A stretch of 64,000 nucleotides of DNA from Xylanimicrobium pachnodae JCM 13526 = NBRC 107786 (GTDB taxonomy: Bacteria > Actinomycetota > Actinomycetes > Actinomycetales > Cellulomonadaceae). The notes beneath the pieces are model-generated. The model had not been told where the DNA came from. It ran no database searches and was given only the letters and a program-made list of their open reading frames with translations. Both the position numbers and the translations under genes were made by a program. The stretch spans positions 62,001 to 126,000 of the forward strand of contig BCWJ01000007.1 of NCBI GenBank assembly GCA_001592145.1. The letters are read 5' to 3'. Positions 43,542-51,514 of this stretch are shown piece after piece. Each line of letters opens with the position of its first letter. Within the stretch, counting starts at the first letter, position 1.

Positions 43542-43581
43542 GGTGGCTGAGCCGGTCGAGACCGCTGGGCTTGTCGAAACC
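43542..43581. repeat. Two tandem divergent copies of the dispersed GAGCC-GTCGA repeat
   Basis: GGTGGCTGAGCCGGTCGAGACC (43542-43563) and GCTGGGCTTGTCGAAACC (43564-43581) are degraded copies of the repeat at 26336-26402. They lie in the gap after the ABC-F gene. Confidence 0.65.
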
Positions 43582-43604
43582 GGCCCGCGTGGCAGGGTCG
43601 TTCC

Positions 43605-44693
43605 GTGAAGTCGTCCCTGATCGCGTACCGGCTCCGTGCGCAGCACATGAACGGTGACCATCTGCCGGGCGGCGCCGTCGCCGTCGGGCACCTGGGCGCG
43701 GTCCAGTCACAGCTGCACGACATGTCGCTGTGGGCGCTGTCGGGCCGCACCGGCCGCACGCGTGCCGAGCTCGCGGCCGAGTTCGCCGCGGGCGCCTTCG
43801 TGCGCACCCACGTGCTGCGCCCCACGTGGCATCACGTGCTGGCCGCCGACCTGCCGGACCTGCTGGCGATCACTGCCCCGCGGGTGCGCCGCGCGCTGGA
43901 CCAGGGCGCGAGGGTGGCCGGTCTGTCCCCCGCCACCCGGCACGACGCCGCCGCCGTCGCGTGTGCCGCGGTCGCCGCGGAGGGCCCGCTGACGCGCGCC
44001 GAGGTGGCGGAGCGGCTGGTGGCGGCGGGCCTGCCCGGGCCGGACGGCCGGTGGGCGACGACGCCGCTGGCGCACGTGCTCATGGAGGCCGAGCTGACCG
44101 GTGCGATCGGCAGCGGTCCGATGCGCGCGAGACAGCACACGTATCGCGCGCTGAACCTGCCGGCGCCGCCTACGCAGGGGGGATGTGCTCCGTCACGTAC
44201 CCCGGACGAGCGTCTCGCCTGGCTCGCGACCCGCTACGTGCGCGGGCACGGGCCCGCCGGGCCGGCAGACCTGGCGTGGTGGGCGTCGCTCCCGATCACG
44301 GTGGCTCGCCGCGCGTTCACGCTGGCCGGGCTGCGGCCCGTGACCCTCGCCGGGCAGGACCTGTTCACGCTCGACGACGCCGAGCCCGTGGCGGCGCCCG
44401 TGCCCGCCGCGATGCTGATCGCCAACTTCGACGAGCTGATCAGCTTCCGCCGGGATCCGGGCGACTGGGGTCCCCAGGGGATCGATGCCCTGCTGCGCGC
44501 CCAGGGCCTGGTCCTGTTCGACGGCATGCCGGCTGGTTCCTGGAAGCGGACCGAGTCGGCCGGCGCCGCGGTCATCGAGGTGACCACACCCGTGCCCGTC
44601 ACCCGGCGGGCCGCCGCGGACCTGGAGGCGGAGGCCGCCAGGTTCGGCCGCTTCGCGGCGCGGCCCGTGACCCTGACCGTCGCCGACCGGTGA
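43605..44693 (+). CDS. Winged-helix DNA-binding-domain protein (HTH_42 / AlkX-like)
   Basis: This 362-residue protein of the winged-helix DNA-binding domain family has conserved AVQSQLHDMSLWAL, FVRTHVLRPTWHHVLAADLPDLL, DLAWWASLP and LLIANFDELI segments. A few members (AlkX, YcaQ relatives) are linked to DNA interstrand crosslink or alkylation repair, but most are untested. The GTG lies six bases after CAGGGT. It is separated from the ABC-F gene by the dispersed repeat and from the next gene by ten bases. Confidence 0.85.
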   Translation: MKSSLIAYRLRAQHMNGDHLPGGAVAVGHLGAVQSQLHDMSLWALSGRTGRTRAELAAEFAAGAFVRTHVLRPTWHHVLAADLPDLLAITAPRVRRALDQGARVAGLSPATRHDAAAVACAAVAAEGPLTRAEVAERLVAAGLPGPDGRWATTPLAHVLMEAELTGAIGSGPMRARQHTYRALNLPAPPTQGGCAPSRTPDERLAWLATRYVRGHGPAGPADLAWWASLPITVARRAFTLAGLRPVTLAGQDLFTLDDAEPVAAPVPAAMLIANFDELISFRRDPGDWGPQGIDALLRAQGLVLFDGMPAGSWKRTESAGAAVIEVTTPVPVTRRAAADLEAEAARFGRFAARPVTLTVADR

Positions 44694-44703
44694 CCATGGC
44701 CTC

Positions 44704-45651
44704 ATGACGGCAGACACCGAGCCCCATCAGGCACGCAGCCTCCTGATCCCGGCGGTCATGGTTGCGGCGTGCGGTGGTGCCCTGATCGCCGCGCAGTCCA
44801 GCGTCAACGGCTCCCTGACCGCGTTCGGCGCCGGGGCCATGCTCACGGCGTGGCTCAGCTACCTGGGCACGATGCTCACCGCGGCACTGGTGCTCGTGCT
44901 GCGACGCCGGACCCGCTGGACGATCGACACGTTGCGCGCTCACGGGCGCTGGTGGTGGCCGTGGATCGGGCTGTTCGGCGTGCCGCTCGTGATCGGCATG
45001 TCCTTCGGGGTACCGATCGTGGGGGTGGCGGTCGCCTCGGTGGCGTCCGTGGCGGGCCAGACCATCTCCGGCCTGGCGCTGGACTCCCGTGGCGTCGGGC
45101 TGCCGGCACCCCTGCGCCTGACCGGCCGGCGCCTGCTGGCCGCGATCGTCGCCGTGACCGGCCTCGCGGTCGCAGTCGGTGGCGGCCAGGGCGGCAGCGT
45201 GTGGCAGGTCGTCGGGGTGGGGGCCACGATCGCGGCCGGTGGGGCGCTGATCGGCGCGCAGCAGGCGGGCAACGGCCGCATCAACCTGGTGACCGACGAC
45301 GCGTTCCTGCCGACGTTGACGTCGTCGGCCGGTGGCTCGGCGCTCATGACCCTCCTCGTGGGCGGTGCCTGGGCCGCCGGAGCGCTCGACGGCGCTCAGC
45401 TGGCCGGGGCCGACCACTGGTGGCTGTACCTCGGCGGGCCGCTCGGCTGCGGCATCACGGCGACGTCGGCGTGGGCGATCCGGCACCTCGGGACGTTCGC
45501 GCTGACGCTCGCTATCGTCGTCGGCCAGCTCGTCGCCGCCGTGGTGATCGACTTCCTGACGGTGGGCGGGGTCGGGGTGCTCACGTACGTCTCGGTGGTC
45601 CTGTCGATCACGGCCACGCTGCTCGTCGTGGTGCGCCGACGGTCGCGCTGA
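44704..45651 (+). CDS. DMT-superfamily membrane protein (DUF606/YdcZ, EamE type)
   Basis: This 315-residue protein has about ten hydrophobic helices in two halves. Each half starts with a Gly/Ala/Gln-rich segment (ALIAAQSSVNGSLTAFGAGAM and ALIGAQQAGNGRINLV), as in DUF606 transporters. The substrate is unknown. It probably forms a short operon with the winged-helix gene just upstream, and the strong hairpin after it ends both. Confidence 0.87.
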   Translation: MTADTEPHQARSLLIPAVMVAACGGALIAAQSSVNGSLTAFGAGAMLTAWLSYLGTMLTAALVLVLRRRTRWTIDTLRAHGRWWWPWIGLFGVPLVIGMSFGVPIVGVAVASVASVAGQTISGLALDSRGVGLPAPLRLTGRRLLAAIVAVTGLAVAVGGGQGGSVWQVVGVGATIAAGGALIGAQQAGNGRINLVTDDAFLPTLTSSAGGSALMTLLVGGAWAAGALDGAQLAGADHWWLYLGGPLGCGITATSAWAIRHLGTFALTLAIVVGQLVAAVVIDFLTVGGVGVLTYVSVVLSITATLLVVVRRRSR

Positions 45652-45665
45652 GCCGCCGGTGCGGG

Positions 45666-45715
45666 CCCGCCTGCCCAGACCCGCCTGCCCAGACCCGCCG
45701 GTCCGGGCAGGCGGG
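45666..45715. terminator. Bidirectional terminator with a duplicated left arm
   Basis: CCCGCCTGCCCAGAC occurs twice in tandem (45666-45680 and 45680-45694), and GGGCAGGCGGG (45705-45715) can pair with either copy. It lies between two convergent genes. Confidence 0.8.
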
Positions 45716-45720
45716 TGCCG

Positions 45721-47100
45721 TCACACGAAGCCGAACAGCGGCGGGAACGCCAGGGCCACGACGGCCGCCCACGCCGCGTACCCGGGCAGGTAGCTGGTCT
45801 GCCAGCGGTCGACGGCGTCGAAGGTGCCGCGGCGGCGCAGGAACTGCCACAGCAACCAGCCGGTACCCACCAGGTGGACGAGCAGGACCAGGTTGAGCCC
45901 GAGCGCGGCCGTCTTGTTCGCGGTCCACCCGGCGTCGGCGATGCGCGTGATCATCGCTGCCAGGGCGACCGCGTTGACGGCGAACGCGGCGACCACCAGG
46001 GCGAGCTGGAGCCAGTCGAAGGGACGTCCGGGTGCGAGCGGGTCTCGTGCACTGATCGAGTAGAGCAGCAGGGCGAGCACCAGCACGAGGATCGCGTCCA
46101 TGATGATGAGCAGGCTGCGGTCGACGGCGGCCAGGGGCCCGCCCGTGACCAGCGCGACGAACGCGGCGACGAGGAGCACGAGCGTAAGCGGGGTGAACAC
46201 CCGCGTGAGCACGGGCGCCATGTTCTCCACGACGCTCTTCTTGGCCTCGACCAGCCAGGCCGCCACCAAGAACGCCCCGGGTACGGCGAACGGCATGAGC
46301 CAATCCTCGAAGAACGGTTCGACGTTGACGTCGACGACACCGAAGACGGCCAGGGTCAGCGCGAGCAGCAGGCCGCCACCGAGAGCGATGAGCGCGAAGT
46401 AGATCAGCAGCTCGCCCGTGAACCGGACGAAGTCCATGCGCCGGGTATGGCTACGCCACACTCCCCCGGCGTAGGCGACACCGAGCAGCAACCACAGCGC
46501 GACCGGCAGGTGGGTCGCGGTGAGCACGAACGTCGTCCCCGGGACGGTGGTGCCGGCCTCCATGGCGTACGGGTAGAGGTTGACGACGACGGCGACGACG
46601 ACCGTCACGCCCACGAGCAGCGCGGCGACCCGCGCGGGCAGGCGGCGCGACCAGGCGAAGTAGCCGGCCAGGAACGGAAGCACCGCGAAGGCAGCGTTGA
46701 GCAGGAACACCTCGACGTCGCCACTGGCGACCAGCAGCTTGACGGCGATGCCCGCGCCGATCGCCAGCGCGACCAGGACACCGAGGTCCCGCCGGCGACC
46801 ACTCCCCTCTACCGGCGTGTCCGGGACGAGCACGAGCTGCTTCCACAGGCGCTCGGAGTGTTCGCGGGCGAACTCGCGCGAGACGTCATCGAGGTTGCCC
46901 ATGCGCCGCACGGCCACGAGGAACGCCTCCTCGTCGTCGAGACCCGCGGCGGCGAGGTCCGCCACCCGGCCGCGCAGGTTGTCCTCGAGCTCGGCCGCGT
47001 CGTCGGCGGTGATGGTCGAACGACGCAGCACCCACCGGCGCCACTGCGTGATCTGCTCCTCCAGCCCCGAGCGCGGCGCGGCGGGCGCCTGCCCGCTCAT
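45721..47100 (-). CDS. Permease-prefix-domain-1 multi-pass membrane protein
   Basis: This 459-residue protein starts with a soluble ~95-residue permease-prefix domain (EEQITQWRRWVLRRSTIT, AAELEDNLRGRVADLAAAGLDDEEAFLVAVRRMG), then about eleven hydrophobic segments. In actinobacteria such proteins follow PadR genes, as here, and the ATG overlaps the PadR stop (ATGA). The function is unknown; a role in sensing or protecting the membrane is inferred from that pairing. Confidence 0.85.
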   Translation of the reverse strand: MSGQAPAAPRSGLEEQITQWRRWVLRRSTITADDAAELEDNLRGRVADLAAAGLDDEEAFLVAVRRMGNLDDVSREFAREHSERLWKQLVLVPDTPVEGSGRRRDLGVLVALAIGAGIAVKLLVASGDVEVFLLNAAFAVLPFLAGYFAWSRRLPARVAALLVGVTVVVAVVVNLYPYAMEAGTTVPGTTFVLTATHLPVALWLLLGVAYAGGVWRSHTRRMDFVRFTGELLIYFALIALGGGLLLALTLAVFGVVDVNVEPFFEDWLMPFAVPGAFLVAAWLVEAKKSVVENMAPVLTRVFTPLTLVLLVAAFVALVTGGPLAAVDRSLLIIMDAILVLVLALLLYSISARDPLAPGRPFDWLQLALVVAAFAVNAVALAAMITRIADAGWTANKTAALGLNLVLLVHLVGTGWLLWQFLRRRGTFDAVDRWQTSYLPGYAAWAAVVALAFPPLFGFV

Positions 47101-47471
47101 GCGAACGCCCCCGCCAGACCGGGGCCGTGCGCCGTCGGGCCCTGCAGCGAGTCCCAGACCTGCTTCAGCGCGGCGGCGATCACGTCCCACTGGGCCTGGC
47201 GCTCGCTGAACACCTCGCGGCCGGCCGGGGTCAGGGCGTAGTGCTTGCGCTTGCGCCCTGCCTCGGAGACGCCCCAGCGGGCGGTCACCCAGCCGTTGCG
47301 CTCCAGGCGGTGCAGCAGCGGGTAGAGCATCCCGTCGGTCCACTGCAGCTGACCCCCGGACAGCTCGCCCACTCGTTTGAGGATGGCGTAGCCGTGCAGG
47401 TCGCCGTCGGCGAGAATGCCGAGGACCAGCGGAGTCGCGGAGGCCGCGACCAGGTCCTTGTCGATGTGCAT
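47097..47471 (-). CDS. PadR-family transcriptional regulator
   Basis: This 124-residue winged-helix repressor contains LVLGILADGDLHGYAILKRVGELSGGQLQWTDGMLYPLLHRLERNGWVTARWG in segments, the diagnostic PadR core, followed by KRKHYALTPAGREVF and a dimerisation helix. It is the first gene of a two-gene operon with the permease-prefix protein. Inverted repeats of PadR-site type lie just upstream, so it should repress its own promoter. Confidence 0.9.
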   Translation of the reverse strand: MHIDKDLVAASATPLVLGILADGDLHGYAILKRVGELSGGQLQWTDGMLYPLLHRLERNGWVTARWGVSEAGRKRKHYALTPAGREVFSERQAQWDVIAAALKQVWDSLQGPTAHGPGLAGAFA

Positions 47472-47482
47472 GTGCGCTCCGA

Positions 47483-47512
47483 TACCTTGAGGTACTAGGG
47501 ATCGAACCCTAG
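47483..47512 (-). promoter_or_regulatory. PadR-type operator repeats
   Basis: TACCTTGAGGTA (47483-47494) is a near-perfect palindrome and CTAGGG-ATCGAA-CCCTAG (47495-47512) is a second inverted repeat directly next to it. They sit 12-41 bases before the padR ATG. Confidence 0.65.
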
Positions 47513-47588
47513 CACCACTAGGTATTGCCCGCTCGCGACCCGTATCGCCGGCGGTGCTCCGCGAAGACCACGCACGGAGCCTGCGAGC

Positions 47589-48071
47589 TCAGCGCTCCCC
47601 GAGCTCCTCGCCACCGGCGGCATCGTGCGCGGCCCGATAGTCCGGGCGCGGGGGCTGGGGGCGCTGGTCGTCGCCCTCTCCACCCTCACGCCCGCCGTAC
47701 GGGCGGGTGTGGTCGGCGAACTCGTCACGCTCGAAGGTCAAGGACCACTTCCCCACCGTGAACGTGGCGCCGGCGTGCAGCACCTGGTCGCCAGGGGTCT
47801 CCCCGGGGTCCTGGCCAGCCGCGATCGTGGGTGCGGTGCCGGGCCGCAGCAGCCGCAGCACGTACTCGTCGCGCTCGTCGTGGCGGATCTCGGCGTGGAC
47901 CGCCGCCAGCCCCGCGAGCTGGATGTCGGCGTCCGAGGCCGAGCCGATCGTCGACACCTCGCGCACGAGCGGGACCGAGCGCTGCTGCTCGCCCTCCCAC
48001 ACCCAACCGTCGTCCCCCAGCAGCAGGCGGGGGTTGCCGGCACCGTAGCCGGCGTGCGTCGTTCCAACCAT
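47589..48071 (-). CDS. FHA-domain protein
   Basis: This 160-residue protein has a forkhead-associated domain at residues ~15-115: REVSTIGSASDADIQLAGLAAVHAEIRHD holds the Gly-Ser and His phosphothreonine-binding set, and GDQVLHAGATFTVGKWSLTF is the later strand pair. The C-terminal 45 residues are charged and Pro-rich. FHA domains bind phospho-Thr proteins; no kinase gene is adjacent. I use the ATG with AAAGGAG six bases upstream and not the GTG two codons earlier. Confidence 0.82.
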   Translation of the reverse strand: MVGTTHAGYGAGNPRLLLGDDGWVWEGEQQRSVPLVREVSTIGSASDADIQLAGLAAVHAEIRHDERDEYVLRLLRPGTAPTIAAGQDPGETPGDQVLHAGATFTVGKWSLTFERDEFADHTRPYGGREGGEGDDQRPQPPRPDYRAAHDAAGGEELGER

Positions 48072-48191
48072 CGTCACTCCTTTCGACTCACCGGGGCGGG
48101 CCCCGCAGGCGCTTGCGCGTTCCCGTCGGGCTGCCTACCGTCGAACCACGGTCAGGTCACGGCCCACCACTCACGATCGAGAGGTAACGCC

Positions 48192-48404
48192 ATGCCGATC
48201 ATGGGAAAGAACGGTCAGGTCAAGACGAGCGAGCTGCCCGACACCCTCAAGCGGTCGAGCAAGAAGGCGCAGGAGACGTTCGCCAAGGCACACGACTCCG
48301 CCGCCGAGCAGTACCACTCCGACGAGCGGGCCTACAAGGTCGCGTGGGCCGCGGTGAAGCACGACTTCACGAAGTCGGGCGACCGCTGGGTGCACAAGGA
48401 CTGA
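48192..48404 (+). CDS. ChaB-family protein
   Basis: This 70-residue protein matches the ChaB family: LPDTLKRSSKKAQETFAKAHDSA, then AYKVAWAAVKHDFTKSGDRW. ChaB has been called a cation transport regulator, but its real job is unclear. The ATG has GAGAGG ten bases upstream. It is convergent with the next small gene. Confidence 0.9.
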   Translation: MPIMGKNGQVKTSELPDTLKRSSKKAQETFAKAHDSAAEQYHSDERAYKVAWAAVKHDFTKSGDRWVHKD

Positions 48405-48468
48405 GGCGCGCCCGGGCCCTGGCGGCCTGGGATGCCGCGGCCTGGGATGCCGCCGACGGGACGGCGGT

Positions 48469-48612
48469 CTACGTGAAGACGCTCACGCCGCCGGGGCCCA
48501 CCAGCAGGCCGACGATGATGAGCACGGCGCCCCACAGGAACTGGCGCCGGAACAACGCGACGATGCCCGCCACGACGAGGATGACCGCGATGATCCACAG
48601 GATGAGTTCCAT
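48469..48612 (-). CDS. Small two-helix membrane protein (47 residues)
   Basis: The protein is MELILWIIAVILVVAGIVAL followed by FRRQFLWGAVLIIVGLLVGP and GGVSVFT, two membrane helices with an Arg-rich turn. A very strong AAGGAGGAG lies four bases before the ATG. Similar 45-50-residue GPGG-ended proteins are common in actinobacteria and of unknown function. Confidence 0.83.
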   Translation of the reverse strand: MELILWIIAVILVVAGIVALFRRQFLWGAVLIIVGLLVGPGGVSVFT

Positions 48613-48743
48613 GACTCCTCCTTCGCGAAGGCCGGACCGTGCCGCCATGGCCTGACGCCTGTCCAGCTCGTTCTCGTCCAGCCTGGCGGTCAACCCGGCC
48701 GCTCGCAAGCCGTACACCCCCCGGACCTGCACAGGAGTGCCTG

Positions 48744-48836
48744 ATGAAGCTGACGCGCGCCATCTATCTCACCACGCTGGCCGTGGTGGCCTTCGGCCTC
48801 GCGTGGGTCATCACCTGGGCGCTGGTGGGCCGATGA
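48744..48836 (+). CDS. Very small single-helix membrane protein (30 residues)
   Basis: MKLTRAIYLTTLAVVAFGLA continued by WVITWALVGR has one membrane helix. AGGAG lies seven bases upstream of the ATG. Its TGA overlaps the ATG of the DUF6766 gene, so it probably serves as a small partner or as translational coupler. Too short for similarity alone. Confidence 0.7.
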   Translation: MKLTRAIYLTTLAVVAFGLAWVITWALVGR

Positions 48837-49522
48837 ACGCCCGCATCCGGCACCGGCCGGTCCACGTCAACGCCCTGTCGCTGACCTTCGCCGCCCTCTT
48901 CGTGGCCACGTTGGCGGGGCAGGCGGTCGCCGGGCACGCCCGGTTCAACCGGGAGCAGCTCGAGGCGAGCGCGCCACCCGTCTCCCTGGGCCACTACCTG
49001 ACGTCGAGCGCGTTCGGCGTCGACGTCCTCGAGAACTGGCAGTCGGAGTTCCTGCAGTTCCTGCTGTTCATCCTGGCGACCGTCTGGCTGGTGCAGCGCG
49101 GCTCCCCCGAGTCGAAGCCGCTCGGCCGGGCCGGGCGGGAGTCCGACGCGCAACAGCAGGTGGGCCGCTTCGCCGGACCGGCCGCACCGCGCGCGGCTCG
49201 GGGCAACGGCCTCAAGCGACGCCTGTACGAGCACTCGCTCACCCTGGTCATGGGCACGGTGTTCCTGGTGAGCTGGCTGGGCCAGTCGCTGGCCGGCGCA
49301 GTCGCCTACTCCCACGAGCAGGTGCGAGACGGCCAGGATCCGGTCACGTGGCTGGAGTACCTGCGCCTGCCCGACTTCTGGGACCGCACCCTGCAGAACT
49401 GGCAGTCCGAGTTCCTCGCGGTGCTCTCCATGGTCATCTTGAGCGTCTACCTGCGCGAGCGCGGCTCACCCGAGTCGAAGCCCGTGGGTGCGCCCCACGA
49501 CGCCACCGGCGTCGAGGGGTGA
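48833..49522 (+). CDS. DUF6766 membrane protein with internal duplication
   Basis: This 229-residue protein has four membrane helices in two halves that are clear repeats of each other: ENWQSEFLQFLLFILATVWL with RGSPESKPLG, and QNWQSEFLAVLSMVILSVYL with RGSPESKPVG. Each half begins with a Leu-rich helix that has a GQ(A/S)(V/L)AG turn. The family is found in stress-related loci, but its role is unknown. The ATG is coupled to the 30-residue gene (ATGA). Confidence 0.85.
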   Translation: MNARIRHRPVHVNALSLTFAALFVATLAGQAVAGHARFNREQLEASAPPVSLGHYLTSSAFGVDVLENWQSEFLQFLLFILATVWLVQRGSPESKPLGRAGRESDAQQQVGRFAGPAAPRAARGNGLKRRLYEHSLTLVMGTVFLVSWLGQSLAGAVAYSHEQVRDGQDPVTWLEYLRLPDFWDRTLQNWQSEFLAVLSMVILSVYLRERGSPESKPVGAPHDATGVEG

Positions 49523-49530
49523 TCGCCGGC

Positions 49531-49561
49531 GCGGACCCACGGGGCCGGCCCGTGGGTCCGC
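49531..49561. terminator. Bidirectional hairpin terminator
   Basis: GCGGACCCACGGG and CCCGTGGGTCCGC are perfect 13-bp arms with a 5-base loop between two convergent genes. Confidence 0.88.
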
Positions 49562-49566
49562 GTGGG

Positions 49567-49926
49567 TCACAGGCGAGGGTCGTGACGCCCGTACCCCGCA
49601 CGCAGCACGACGGCGCTGCGCCGGTCGGGATCGCGTCGCTCCGCGGGGAGCGGGAGCCGGGCGATGTCCTCCCACCGGACCAGGAACGTGCCGCGGTGCA
49701 GGCGTCGCAGCGGGCGCGCGATCAGCCACGGTGCGGGCACCTGCGCCCGCTCGAAGCCCAGGAACGACGTGCGGGTGTGCGGCGAGACGACGAGCCCGAC
49801 CAGGCGTGGCCGGGCGAGCGGACCGTCGAGCGGGCCGTCGAGCACCAGTCGCGCGTCCACGGTCCACCCGACCGTCTCACCGTCGGTCGTCTCCGCGCGC
49901 AGGTCGAGAAGGTCGGAGACGATCAT
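49567..49926 (-). CDS. PRC-barrel-like protein, last gene of the NRAMP operon
   Basis: This 119-residue protein is short and beta-rich (VSDLLDLRAETTDGETVGWTVDARLV, RPRLVGLVVSPHTRTSFLGFER, VRWEDIARL). The pattern resembles PRC-barrel domains, which bind other proteins or the ribosome. It overlaps the upstream gene by four bases. Its operon position suggests a regulatory or accessory role for the transporter. Family assignment is moderately sure. Confidence 0.65.
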   Translation of the reverse strand: MIVSDLLDLRAETTDGETVGWTVDARLVLDGPLDGPLARPRLVGLVVSPHTRTSFLGFERAQVPAPWLIARPLRRLHRGTFLVRWEDIARLPLPAERRDPDRRSAVVLRAGYGRHDPRL

Positions 49927-50291
49927 GGGCCGTGCCTCCCGCCCGGGATCCGCGCGATCACCTGGTCTCGCACCCACCGCTCCACCCAGGCCAGGTCGAG
50001 CGACTCGGCGTCGGCGGCGATCTTGATCACGACGCCGACGTCGGCGACGAGCCGCCAGGGCAGCCGCTGCCATCGCGAGGCGGGCGCCCGCCCGCCGAAG
50101 ATCCGGGCACCCAGCACGGGGCCCGTGACCAGGGACGTGACGTACGGCGCCGGACCACCCGGCTCGGCATCCTCCAGCTCGAGGTCACCCACCACCATGA
50201 CGGGGACGTCGTCCCGGTCGAGCACCTGGTGGTCGAGCAGGTGCAGGCGGGCGTCGAGGATGCGCCCGGACGGCTGCGTGTCCCCGGTCAT
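49923..50291 (-). CDS. Small beta-rich PRC-barrel-like protein
   Basis: This 122-residue protein reads RILDARLHLLDHQVLDRDDVPVMVVGDLELED near the start, a PRC-barrel-like strand pattern, then a polar linker and LVADVGVVIKIAADAESLDLAWVERWV. No membrane helix. Overlaps the transporter stop and the next PRC-like start (ATGA at both ends), so the three are one translational unit. I do not recognise a named family. Confidence 0.65.
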   Translation of the reverse strand: MTGDTQPSGRILDARLHLLDHQVLDRDDVPVMVVGDLELEDAEPGGPAPYVTSLVTGPVLGARIFGGRAPASRWQRLPWRLVADVGVVIKIAADAESLDLAWVERWVRDQVIARIPGGRHGP

Positions 50292-51514
50292 GAGCCCGCC
50301 CTCGTCACGATCATCAGCGGGACGGCCGCGAGCGCCACGACGGTGAGCACCACGAGGTACACGGACCCCACCGCGTTGAGCGCGCGGCCGTTGGTGTGCT
50401 CCCCCATGTACTCGGGGTCGTTGGCCACCACGAGGATGGGAAGGTAGGTGAGCGGCAGCGCGACGGCGGAGAACACCACCGAGTACTCGGTGACGGCCAC
50501 GGGGTCGACGTTCGTGGCGAGCACGGCGACCGCGACGACGAGCGCGACGATCATCGAGAGGTGGAAGCGGGCGGCGTGCGCGGGCCGGCGGAACTTGCCC
50601 CACGACCAGCCGAGGTACTGCGCGAGCGTGTACCCGGTCGACAGCGCCGTCTCGAGCGCGGCCCCGAACGTCGCGGCCGCGATGCCGACGATGACGACGG
50701 CGACGAGCAGCATGCCGCCGGCCTGCGCGACGGGCAGCACGAGCTGGGCCATCGAGTCGACGGCGATGCCCCGGGGCAGCAGCACGATCGCCGCGCAGGC
50801 CGCGATCGCCACCGACAGGAACCCGCCGAGGGGGAAACCGATGAGGACGTTGAGGCGTGAGGTGGCCAGGTCGCGCACCGTCCACTTCTCCTCGACGCCG
50901 CCCGAGGAGAAGAAGAACACCTCGTACGGCGTCATCGCCGCCCCGAACAGAGCGACGGCGTAGTACCAGTAGGTGGTGGTGCTCTCGTTCGCGGGCACGG
51001 AGGGCGCGAGCCCGGCGGCGAGCTCGCCCCAGTCCGGGCCGAGCAGGAACACGGCGACGGCGAACCCGATGAGCGTCAGCCCGAGCAGGCCCGTCACGTT
51101 CTCCATCACCTTGAACTTGACCCGCCACAGCACGAGCCACACCGCGAGCGCCGCGACCGGCACCCACAACCGGTGGTCGACGCTGCTCGCCAGCTGGAGG
51201 GCGAGCGCGATACCACCCACCTCGGCGATGAGGGTCAGCACCGTGACCGCCAGGCTGGCGACGAGGTTGAGGCCAGCGGCCCGCGGGCCGAGCCGCTCGC
51301 GGATCACCTCGAACGTCGCACGCCCCGACACGGCGGCGACCTTGCCCGACATGTGCGCGAACACGCAGATGCCGACGATGCCGAGGCCCACCACCCAGGC
51401 CAGGGAGAGCCCGAACCGGGAGCCGACGACGGCGTTGGTCACCAGGTCTCCCGCGTCGAGGAACCCGCCGATGGCGGTCAGGATGCCGAGGGCGACGCCC
51501 AGCAGCCGGTTCAT
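50288..51514 (-). CDS. NRAMP-related transporter with altered metal site
   Basis: This 408-residue membrane protein has eleven hydrophobic helices in the NRAMP arrangement. Helix 1 reads GGFLDAGDLVTNAVVGSRFG, so the DPGN metal motif is DAGD. Helix 6 reads GAAMTPYEVFFFSSGG, where Mn/Fe transporters have a MPHN-type motif with a metal-binding Met. Loss of that Met and the Asn-to-Asp change are like the NRAMP-related magnesium transporters (NRMT), so Mg or another hard cation is the inferred substrate. Length is normal. The ATG overlaps the upstream lipoprotein gene's stop. Confidence 0.83.
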   Translation of the reverse strand: MNRLLGVALGILTAIGGFLDAGDLVTNAVVGSRFGLSLAWVVGLGIVGICVFAHMSGKVAAVSGRATFEVIRERLGPRAAGLNLVASLAVTVLTLIAEVGGIALALQLASSVDHRLWVPVAALAVWLVLWRVKFKVMENVTGLLGLTLIGFAVAVFLLGPDWGELAAGLAPSVPANESTTTYWYYAVALFGAAMTPYEVFFFSSGGVEEKWTVRDLATSRLNVLIGFPLGGFLSVAIAACAAIVLLPRGIAVDSMAQLVLPVAQAGGMLLVAVVIVGIAAATFGAALETALSTGYTLAQYLGWSWGKFRRPAHAARFHLSMIVALVVAVAVLATNVDPVAVTEYSVVFSAVALPLTYLPILVVANDPEYMGEHTNGRALNAVGSVYLVVLTVVALAAVPLMIVTRAGS

